A stretch of DNA of 64,000 nucleotides. Origin: Doris montereyensis (Eukaryota > Mollusca > Gastropoda > Nudibranchia > Dorididae). The DNA lies in contig JAXRKP010000358.1 of assembly GCA_037039925.1 (NCBI GenBank), positions 152,501-216,500 on the forward strand, given 5' to 3'. A model generated the notes under the pieces. It was not told the DNA's origin and searched no databases. It was given only the letters and a program-made list of their open reading frames with translations. Positions 14,847 to 25,900 of this stretch are shown here, in pieces (the first letter of the stretch is position 1; every line of letters begins with the position of its first letter). A program made the position numbers and the translations under genes.

Positions 14847-15454
14847 TACTTTCTTCCCTTGCTTTTATCCCCACAAAACCAAGCCCCAACTTTTTATCCT
14901 GCCTATCATTATTCATATCGTACATCTCACCCCTTTAAGGGTGTGAATCGGGCTGTGAGCGATGCAGCTCGGTTGGCCACAACACTAGCTATCAATTTTC
15001 AAGCTACAACCTGGTTTCTCTCATTTGCTTGTGTGTTTGGCTACATGAGCAATCGTGAACGTATGAAATTCCTAGATAATTAAAGGAATGTTATGTATGG
15101 CATAAAAATTATACCCTGATGTCTTTATTCATGAAGTCTCTGTTATTTTTTTTGTTGTTGTCAAAGATGGGGCCTTTCTATGGGCAAAGTCATAAATATC
15201 TATATTTAAAAATGGAAACTGTAAGGATTCATAGTTTTTGAAAACTACCTAAATTGGCCCACTTTTTCACTAAAAATTATAATTCAAGATAGCAGCTGTT
15301 TCCTGTTTCCATGACAATAAAAAAAAATTAAATTGAGACTGTCACAATTGTTTTCTTCACCAGTGAATCGGGGGGGGGGGGGGGGGCTATGTAAATGATT
15401 ATTATAATGGTTGCTCAACAGTATGTTGTACAACAAAGTATTTTCAACGAGGCG

Positions 15455-16415
15455 CTTAGCTCCTGCCAATCTGTCCCATGATGCATTGCGCAAATTCCCA
15501 GATTGTTGGTAACTCTTTTGCGGGGCTGTTTTTTTACTAGAGCTGTTCATTGTATAGTTACAGCAGAAGACGTGCTCGCTGACTTTAACGCTTAAATGTT
15601 ATCTATGTCGTGTGAATTAACATATATATATATATGTGACTAGATTTATTTAGATATACATTATAAAATAATGGAGAACAGGCGTTGTAGTCTCCTCGAA
15701 TCTGGATGAAGATGTTCGTCTGTCCAGCTTAACGAGTTGTAAAAATGGGACACGAAGACAAAAAAGAATAAATTAGAATTTGTAATAGGGTTGAGACATT
15801 TAATAATTTGTTAGAGAATTTGAGAATTGAAGAGACATTACAAATACCCTAAATTACATTTTATGAATAAGGATCAAAATGTAAAACTACAGGGTTATTT
15901 ACTTCTGTTTCAGGTATTGCCGATTATACCCCATGAGATTGGCCGTGGGTCACCGCATTTCATCAGTACAAAATCTATAATACTTTCACGAAGAATGTCA
16001 TCGATGCAACTCAGTGCAAACAAAGAAAATAGATAATATATTAATCTTGTTAAGCGCCAGTCATTAAGTTATAAAAATAGGAACGTGTAGAATGTTTTAT
16101 ACCACTACTCTATTATTTCTAGCTTTTTGTTATTATTACTGGTGGTCATCTTGTTCCTTCTCCTTCTCTCAGTATAATCATCACCACAAATGTTGGCATT
16201 ATTATTTACAGTATTAGAATGATTATTAACAAGAGTATTAATGGTAGCAGTAGTTTATACTGCTTTTGTAATTACATTATTATTTATGAATAATGACATG
16301 GGGTACTCACTGCCCTCATATTTTACTATAATTAAATAAGGGATTCAGGCTCCACACAAAAAAGTTACCACCGATCTGTTTTTGAAACGAGCAGAAAATT
16401 TTTGCGCGAAATGCC
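15455..16415 (+). repeat. Roughly 1-kb dispersed repeat, copy 1
   Basis: This region aligns in the same order and orientation with 24833-25990. Shared blocks include CATGATGCATTGCGC, GCTGTTCATTGTATAGT, CAGCAGAAGACGT, GTTGAGACATTTAATAATTT, GCAACTCAGTGCAAACAAAG, ATCATCACCACAAATGTT, GGTAGCAGTAG and CTACTCACTGCCCTCA-like sequence. Copy 1 is about 190 bp shorter. The ends show a weak inverted similarity (GAGGCGCTTAGC against GTCGCGTTTAGC read from the far end of copy 2), which suggests a non-autonomous DNA transposon. No coding capacity is visible. Confidence 0.8.
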
Positions 16416-16725
16416 CCGTTCTGTTGCTTTTGACCTGTTTGCTACCAAAAACATATGGGGTTTGTGCATCACCCACGAAAAGTTGATAGAATTGACTGAT
16501 TAGGTTCATACTAACATGACACAATACAACTTTATTTTCCTTTTCAACAGAAAAATATATTATACCTGTGTATTGTATTAGAAAACCTGTCATATGACAG
16601 ACAAAACTTGAAGTTGAGGCTTTTTGATAGATTTAGTTTACATTGAGTTCCTTTTCAGCCATGTCTTAAATTCTCATAAGTTTTCAAACATTTTTTTACA
16701 TGAAAACATTTTGTTATTTCTCCAG

Positions 16726-16900
16726 ACCATGACTGATGCTGAAGATAGCCTGTATATTCCTTGCCTCTACGGCAGCGTGCAACTTCAGGCAGAGTGTGAG
16801 GCTCAGGGTCTGAAACTAGGAGATGACACCAGAAAGTTCCTTGTTTATGGCATGTTGAAGGCTCTTGGTGTGGTTCAGTCTCAGAAACTCATCGGCAAAT
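16726..16900 (+). CDS. SUV39H: SUV39H exon 1 (first coding exon)
   Basis: The acceptor TTGTTATTTCTCCAG ends at 16725, and ATG at 16729 sits in an ACCATGA context. It encodes 57 residues starting [12 protein letters not shown]. The segment [20 protein letters not shown] resembles a short helix-turn-helix of SAP-like spacing, which is only a suggestion. The donor AAAT|GTAGGC leaves phase 1, completed by the two leading bases of exon 2 to give Phe. The frame is open upstream to 16624, but that part precedes the acceptor and reads like intron. Confidence 0.85.
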
Positions 16901-19900
16901 GTAGGCCCATTTAGTTGTTATCCCATTTTTTACAATTATTTGTTGTACAGAATATTTTGTTATTTTACGTTTATTTTATCAGATTTAACAGGTTTCAAAT
17001 AGAAGCTGGATTATACTTGTATCATCTCCTTATAGAATGTTGTTTATTTTCATTTTTCTCTAGTTTAGAGGTTAAATCAAAGATAGCTTTGCCTTTGAGA
17101 ATGCTCACTTTTAGTCATCTCTACTCAATTTTGGTGTGAAAACAATATATGACAGGAGCTTGGGTAAATGTGATGCGTTGTGGTGAAATCATAAAAGGAA
17201 AGGTACTTTTCTCCGCTTTCCTTACTCGACTCAGGTATAAATGAAATCTAAGCTTATATACCAGTGAAATAATAACACTACAGGACTTTTTTTCGTGTAT
17301 AGGCCTGACATCAATTTAACTACAAGGATAGATTAGATTGAGTATCGAATGCTACTATGTACTATGCTAGGCCTAGATAAGTGTGTAGCCTTCTTGATTT
17401 GACACTGTTGTCAATAAAGGTTGAACTGCGCACAAGTCAAAGTAGTAATTAAAAAAACCCTGCACAAGTTAGACATATTAGCTATCAAGGAAAATGGATA
17501 AAGTAGCCAAGTTATATGTGGGTGGGGGCGGGAGGACTGTTGGGGGTTATATTTTAGTATTATTTCCCTTAAACGGTAAATCAAAACTAGGTGGGGGGAC
17601 CCCAATCCCACTCTTTTCTGTGCTGTTTAGTAATAGAAATGAGGGGACAATGAATAACGACGACGATAGATTTAGATTTAACCCAAAACACTTTTCTGCC
17701 AGCGACACAGTCTGCTCCGTAAATTGAAACAGCCACCTTACTACAGATCTGACCCCAACCTCATCTGCATGGTAATAATCGTATTATTATTACTGGGTTC
17801 CATGTGTCTTCCCCTGTGCATCGAATGAGCAATCACGTCCATAAGAAAGCTCCTGTCAGACTGTTTGTATGAAGTACCGATTAGGCTGCTATACTATATG
17901 CTCCCCAGAGAGTTAAGAAGTATTTTGAGTGAAAGGGCTTGCTGAGGGAAAATGATGTACAGTTGGTGAGCTGTACTTGGGCAAGGATGTGGATTTTAAA
18001 TCAATTTTTTATCTTTGAATACCAATTGTTGGGTAATTTTCTAGTTAAGTTGATGTAAAGAACTATGTTAACATAAGCTTAAGATCCATTTGTGATTTTG
18101 AGTAATCATATTTTTCCACAGTTGTGTCAGAGGGTTTGGTGAACTGGGATGACAGAATGTACGAAGTGGAGTCAGTGCTTGATCATTTCACAGATGCTGA
18201 TAATGCAAGATTTTTTTTTGTTTACCAAAAATACTTATCTGTCACTAAATTATTAATAATATTTATGTATGTTATTGTTATACTGCTATGACTATCAAAT
18301 TCTTTTCAGAGAAAAAGTTTGAAATTTAAGTTATCTTTTTCTTTTGGTTCTTAATAGCTAATAACGGAACCAGTAGATCATAAAGGAATTGCTTAAAGTT
18401 TCATATATGGGACAAAATTGTCCACATCAAATGCACCATTGAAACTCTTATATAGATATTATATAGATGATCCGATATTGACGTAAAATGATATAGTGTC
18501 AGGAAGCATTCTCTTTTGTTCTTCTTTTCCATGGTTAGTTGACAGGTGCTGCTGATAGGTCCTTCTTTTTTCTTTCTTTCTTTCACTTCTCTTTCATCTT
18601 GCTATTTCCTCTTGGTCTATCCTGATAGTGATACATATGATGGAACAGGGTGAATTTCATTGAAACAGTTTCTTTTCAATAATTCTTGACTTTTTTTCTA
18701 ATTGGTCAATTGTTAACTTTTCTTTGACATTTTATTACAATTCTAGTATTAACTTTTTGTCTTTGGTCTTTTATGTATGTATTAATTCTGAATCAGTGGA
18801 ATGAAAAAATGCTAAAACTACAATAACATTGTGGGCAGACAGAACTCAGTCAGTGAAAATATTGATGATGATTTGCTGAATTCCTTAATAAGTAAGGTCA
18901 ACGATTTTTGTCATAAAGTTCATTTAACACTTTTTGGCTTATTATATGAATAGATGCAGGATTGTTGGTTTTTATGGACTGACAACATCCAGTGTAGACA
19001 TAATTGACATGTTTTAGCAATCATCATGGTCAGTTTTGAAGAATTCTCCTGGAGCTCGAAGCGTTCCAAGTCTATGAATGGGAGACAGAGACACAAAATC
19101 TTAACAGTGTGTATTTGGTGGTGTCTGATTAATGTATTACACTCAAACTTTGTTTTACCGCCAACTGTTGTGCCAATGGTAATTTGGCGTTATTTATAAC
19201 GAAAATGTCCTGAAATTGTTACAATAATGGAAATAATCAATGTTGGTGTAAAGTACATGCAGATTTCCAAGAATCGAGGGGAAGTTATATCTGACTACAA
19301 TGAAGGCCCACTGCATGCTGAAAGGTGGATTCACCTCAAAAGTCCCCAAACCTTCAATCCTCTCATTAAGAAGGAGAGCATTGTGTCACTAGTGTTAGTG
19401 TCAATTATCATTTCTGTAAGTGTAAGAGAACTAAGACACACGTGGCACTGATACTTGTGTGTGTGTACATGTGTGTTTGAACTCATGGTCTGTGCCCAAG
19501 CCAAACTAAATTCCACCGGCTTGCATCACTTTGGGGAACAGGAAGGGGATGGTGATGCACTCTGTTGGTAATGAAAGTTGTATTTTACAATAGCTATTAA
19601 GGAACGTTAATGCTAAATCATTGGTGACTATTTGGTGGATAGCAGTATAACAAATTTTTTCATTGTTTTTTTTGTACAGTGTCAGATTTGTACAAAGGTG
19701 AAGAGCTGGTGGTAAGTGAGAATGGCGGTTTAACGAGGTTTGGAGGTATAATGTAAAAATCAGATAGACTACTGTATGTATGCTGATGTTACACAGTTAT
19801 GCTATCCTATTTGTTTGAATAGCCATAGAGAAGCAAATAACAATGCTGGAGAATGTGTTACTGCCATTAAAAAAGTGGACGACATGTGATAGGTTAAAAC

Positions 19901-22900
19901 TAAAGGATGATAAAACAGAAGTCATCCAATTTATTAAGAATAACTCTTAAACTGTCCCTACTATCTCAAAGTTCCATGGTCATGAAACTGTCATCAACAT
20001 ATCCATTAAGCTTTTATTCCTAGCAGAATAGATTATGTAACTTTCCTAATTGGCAGTTCCAAGTTTTATTAATTGCCTACTAAAAGTTCTAAATAAAAGG
20101 TCTCATTGTGTCTTCTTTCTGCATTGTTTCACAGGGTCAGAATTATTTCCTCATAAAATGGCGAGGATGGAGCCAAGAGCACAACACATGGGAGCCGAGA
20201 GCCAACCTCGAATGTCGCCAACTAATAGAGGATTACATGAAAAGCGCCAAGAGAAATAATATTAAGCGTAAAAGTGAGGCTATGATTCGGCCTGCGGGTG
20301 ACATCAAGAAACGGAGAATTGATGAAATCTTCGACAAACTTGTTACATCCAATGTCATGAGCACCATGACGCCCATGGAGATGATCACTTTCAGCAGCCC
20401 TATCAAGAAGAAGGCTCAAGTCAAAGGATTAATATCCGCCGAAGGGCAACACATTCCGATGACTTTCAGACGGAGGGAAAGAAAAGTGTCTAAAATGAAC
20501 AAGCACAAAACCAAGACTTACCTCATGATGGCTTTGAAGGATTGGGAGGACGACGTTAACAATATCATCAGAGGCTTTGACCGGCTCCCATTGCCATTGT
20601 CAATGATGTGGACCTGGAAGGACCTCCTGACAACTTTATTTTTATCAATGGCTGCAAGGAAGGCCCTGGCGTTACTATTCCCAAGGATCCGTTGGTTGGG
20701 TGCGAATGTGACGACTGCTATGACTGCCGCCAATCTTGCTGTGCTGTTGACTCTGGTTCAAAGTTTGCGTACAAAAAAACTGCACGTTTACGTTTACCGC
20801 ACGGGACTCCCATTTATGAGTGTAATTCACGTTGCAAGTGTGATCAAAACTGCCTCAATCGAGTGGTGCAGAGGGGGAGAAAAGTCAAGATTTGCATCTT
20901 TCGCACGGCCAACGGCAGAGGTTGGGGGTCAAATCTTTACAGAAAGTGAAAAAGGGACCTTTGTCATGGAATACGTTGGAGAGGTAAATTTATTTTCTTT
21001 GTGTGTAAACATATTTTGCAATAGTTTAGTCATTCAAGGTTATTATCAATCTTTTAAAATTTCAAAATAGTTTTTTGCTTTTAGAGTTTAACAAAGTAAT
21101 TTATATTTGCGATTGGATGGAATTATTTTAACAGAGAAAAGAACAACACCATGCACAATTTGTATTTTCTGACAGCTTATCTCATCTTTCATCAAATAAA
21201 AAAAATCATGGTGGTTTAAAAAAATTTGCTCAACACGCTCAATCTGTCGCTAAAACGTCTTGTAGCTCTATATGAAGGCATGGGTGCCAGATCTCCGGTT
21301 TATTCCGGAATTCCGGTTTTCAAATATCTTAGAAAATACCGTTCCGGTTTTTCGTTTCGATAATTGCCGGTAAATATAATATATAAGCTAAAGAGATTTG
21401 TTGAACTTTGCTGATGTACTGAGATGTTTACTCTGAAACCGGAAATCTTTTTCGCTGAAGGCACGGAAACGCCCTAATTCAGTATTTGCAATGCGCATGA
21501 CTGCCGCGTCTTTCGGTTTCCTCCCGACCAAGGGACTTTTTTTTCTTTCATTCTTTGTGGTCAATCGTTCGGTCTGGTCGTAATCTCAAATCTCAACACG
21601 TGTTTTCTCATTGAAATTGGATTATCAAGTTGGATTTCTTTCAATATTTCGTTTGGATATTTATTTTGTTTATTATTCTAGTCTATAATAATTATCGGCC
21701 AGTGTAAATTTATTCTTTATTGACTTTTACGGACTTCCGGTTTGGTTGGTTTTCAAAATTAGGTTTCAGGATTCAGCACCGTCAGGTGCTGGCACCCATG
21801 TATGAAGGGCTCCATCACAAAACGTGATATATCCAAAATGTATATATAAAAAAAATAAGAACATTTTTAAGATCTGTTACTCATGTCATGATTTGTCAGA
21901 TGAACAATTGTTATCTTAATGTGTCATGGTCATAGAGGATGTTTAATAGTGATAACAACTTAAATCAGACATATGTACTTTTCTCAGATTCAAAGCTCTA
22001 GTTTCACTTTTTTCACAAAATGCGACATATCCATCATCTGCGTCGCCACAAAACGCGATATATCCACGTGATATGAAAGCAACACCCCCTTTAAAGAAGA
22101 AAACAATCATCAAATCAATCATGAAATACGCTCATGGTGATGAAAAACGTCAAAAAAGGAAACTAAAACAAAGATTCAAAATGTTAAAAACAGCCAAGGT
22201 TTAGCCTGCCATTGAAAAATATTTACATAGCTTGACTGCTGGCATGGCTGGATTTTGTCATTTAACAAGTTCCGATTGGAAGGACAATCATTTGCGTAGA
22301 TCGCGTTTTGTTTTGTGACAAAATGTCAACTGTCAAGCTGAAATGAACCGGATGCATTGTAGGTTTGTTTTTTTTAAAAAAAGAATGGAATCTTCGCCAG
22401 TAGAGATTTCAAGATGGAATGTCACAGGGGTTCTTTTTTTCATTATCTGTTCCCATTCCACCTTCCAGTGTATGGGTTTAGATGTCCGAAATAATCTTTC
22501 TGCAGGCTGCCGTCCTAGCATTTTGTTTCGGTGAAAGTTTAATTTCTTTGCTTTAATGCCTCTTTTATATCTTCTTCCCACTTTTTCTGAGGTATGCCTT
22601 TTGGTATTCACCTTGGGTTTTAGCATTGTATACTGATTTAGCTATTCTATTGTCATTCATTCTGTTTACATGCCCAACCATCTCAGTTGATTTAATTCTA
22701 CCTTTATTTTTTATGCCATCTGCTTTGGTTTGATCTCTTACTGCAGTGTCTCTGATTTTGTCTTTTATACTGATTTAGCTATTCTATTGTCATTCATTCT
22801 GTTTACATGCCCAAACCATCTCAGTTGATTTAATTCTGCCTTTATTTTTTATGCCAACTGCTTTGGTTTGATCTCTTATTGCAGTGTCTCTGATTTTGTC

Positions 22901-25900
22901 TTTTAGTTTTCCTACTACTTGTCTTAGATATTTCATTTCAGTTATTTGTACTAAAGTGAATTCCCTGCTGTGTAAGGTCCAGGTTTCACTGCCATAGAGG
23001 AGAGTAGGACAATAAACTGTGTTGTATACTGCCATTTTGGTTTTTGTTGACAATTCTTGTTTACCTATAAATGTCTTTCCTAGATGGTTATATATTGTCG
23101 TTGCCTTTTGGATTCTGTGGCTGATGTCTTCTTTTAGTTTTCCTCTGAGTTAATCATTACTCCTAGGTAATTGTAGCTTTGAACTTGTTCTAAAGTTTCA
23201 CTGCCCAGGTTTTGTGTTTTTAGCTTCCCTAGCTAACAGTGAGTAAGTCTTACTCTACCTGTCGGGCGGTTGGGGCGTTAGAATGTGCCATGATTTGCGT
23301 AGGCAAAATTAGCAATGGTCTAAATTCATCATTGCTCAATGAACATTAGGAAACCAGTTGAGGCTAATCGTTGGCAATCAACTTGGTGGTGGTGAATGGG
23401 TAAACATTCATTGACTTGTTGCATGCTTGTCATTTAGAAAGGGACCAAAGGAGAGAAATAAGAAATAAAATCAAAAAGTACTGTGGATCATTTTTGTGTT
23501 TTGGTTTTTACTGACAGGTCATCTCACATGAGGAGGCAGAGCGAAGAGGAAGGGAGTATGATGCAGCTGGTCGAACATATCTTTTTGATCTTGATTTTAC
23601 CGATACAGATGCTCCATTCACAGTGGATGCTGGGAAATATGGAAATGCAGCACATTTCATCAATCATTCAGTAAGTTATTAAACTTATTTCTTGAGTAAA
23701 ATTGATTGATGTTCTACATTTTTGTTTTATATCGCTAAATAAAACAGGAGAGCTAGATCTATATATCAAAATCTCTCTCAGTCCCTCCCTCCCTTCTCTT
23801 TACTTTTTTGTCCTCCCCTCCTTCTTTCATGTTTGTCTATTTTTATTATAATAAAGTAGAAATAATGATATTAGTTTGTGACCTTCTTTGTTTGTAATCT
23901 ACCCATCCTTCTGGACCACTAATTTAATTTTGTTTCTTTCACCTTGAAGTGTGACCCGAATTTGGAAGTTTTCTGTGTATGGATTGACACTTTGGATCCT
24001 AGGCTCCCCCACATATGTCTGTATGCTGTATGTATCAAAAGAGATATTGACAAAAACGAGGAAATTACATTTGATTACATGTGCGGTGAGTTTTTTTTTT
24101 TCATATTCCGATACAAAATGATTATTGACTCAAGTCACAGGATGAAATTATTCATCTTCAAATTATAAGTCAGTACTGCCAACCTATTGTTGAAGTGGAT
24201 TTGTTTGCCCCTTTATTTTTGAGATTGCACACTTATTGAGTCCTTTATTTGTTTTTGTTTTTGTCTTTTCCACATTAATTATCTTGGCATTTTGGAATTG
24301 CACTCTCTTTTTTCTTCTTCATATTTTCCTCTTTTTGGCAAGCAATCTCCCACTTTTTCTGTTCATGGGGTTGGCAGCTCTGTGTTAAGCATGCTCTCCT
24401 ACTACCAATATGGAATAACGGCAATAAAGCAAACAGAAATGTTGAGATAGGGTGTGGGTAGGCACTACTAGTAGTTTCTGCTTCTTTCACTTTTTGAGGC
24501 CTCTTTTAATTTTCTTTTTACTCGTATATAAGCCTGAGATCATTGCATGTGGTGTATAGTGTAAATTGGAATGAAATAAATTCAGCATGTTGAAATGTTT
24601 GTTTTTACATAACCAGTATGCAAAAAAATGTAGGCAGTGATGTCCTAAGAACCCGGTCCTTGGGAGACAGAAACAGCAGGTTCTTAGGCAGATCGGGTTA
24701 TGAACTCTGAAATGCCTTGTATTTTTGCTTCATTATTCATATATTTTGTATCGGCTATTCAATAACCATACAATTTTGACCAACCCCAATAGGTAAGCAG
24801 TTTCTGTATGTTATCAAGAAAATGAGGCATTTAGCTCCATGATGCATTGCGCGATCTCCCAGATCGGTGGTAGTTCTTTTTCGTGGCTGTGTTTACTAGT
24901 GCTGTTCATTGTATAGTGACAGCAGAAGACGTACGCACTGATACACTTAAATGTTATCTATCTAGACATGTGAATCAGCATATATGACTAGATTATTTAG
25001 ATATACATCATAAAATTGTGGGAAAATATTTGCTATGACATCTTCGACATCCTATGCATGCCACTTCATGACTTATTCTTGCCAGTGCCAGCCGGGAGAG
25101 CAAAGCATTAGATCTACTTATTCGTACTTGCATTTTCACCCTTTTGAACTTTAGAAATCTAGATTGCTCAAGTCCGACTATCTTGCCTTGCCATAGAATT
25201 TAGAATCTAATTGATAATTGAGATTTTTATATGACTCTTCTAAATTAATATGTTGTATCTCCCTGTGTCTAGATCTGTTTACATTAGGTTCTAGTTCTGA
25301 AAGAACGAGTTGAAAAAAATAGGACAGGGAAAATCAGAAAATTTGAACTTGTAGTAAGGTTGAGACATTTAATAATTTGTTAGAGAATTTGAGAATTGAA
25401 AACAGACTTCACAAATATACTAAATTACATTTTATAAATATGGATACAAATTTCAGGTAATTGACCGTGGTAACACTTTTGCATCGCCGCATTTCCTCAA
25501 AGCGAAAGCCCATAATATTTTCACATAGAATGTGAGACTGAGCATCAATGTAACTCAGTGCAAACAAAGAAAATTGATACATAATATATTAATCTTGTTG
25601 AGCGCCAGTCAATAAGTTATAAAATATGAACACCTAGAATGTAATGTACTCTATCATTTCTAATTCTCGATCTAGTTTTTTTTATCATTACCGGTGGTGA
25701 TCCTGTTCCTTCTCCTTCTTCCTCCCTTATTATTAATAATAATCATCACCACAAATGTTAGCATTATTATTTACAGTATTAGAATAATTATCAACAAGAG
25801 TAGAAATGGTAGCAGTAGTTATACTGCTTTTGTAATAACATTATTATTTATAAATAATGGTGTGGGATACTCACTGCCCTCAACTTTTAGTACAATTAAA

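Larger units (their letters stand above)
9749..16725. other. Gene-poor region between satellite and SUV39H coding start
   Basis: About 7 kb without a recognisable coding region. It contains a SINE (10145-10475), two copies of a short motif around GGCGGTTTGGACAACCTAAT (about 12660 and 13360), a CpG-richer patch (13855-14350), a TIR fragment (14775-14846), a 17-base G tract (15370-15386) and a dispersed repeat (15455-16415). Open frames here are at most about 105 codons and match no family I recognise. Non-coding 5' exons of SUV39H probably lie here, because the first coding exon is preceded by a good splice acceptor. Confidence 0.6.
18205..20134 (+). other. SUV39H intron 2, GC-AG type, containing repeats
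   Basis: The intron starts GCAAGA and ends TTTCACAG. It contains a D1 repeat copy (18540-18665) and a TIR element (19140-19746). No other coding signal was recognised. Confidence 0.65.

Noticed and set aside
14844..15083. 79-residue plus-strand protein
   Set aside because: No recognisable family, no splice context, and its left end overlaps a transposon terminus.
16624..16728. Upstream in-frame start for SUV39H at 16624
   Set aside because: It precedes a strong splice acceptor ending at 16725 and reads as AT-rich intron; ATG at 16729 has the better context.
22343..23053. Independent gene in SUV39H intron 3
   Set aside because: LLYGSETW and EMKYLR motifs show it is a truncated LINE.
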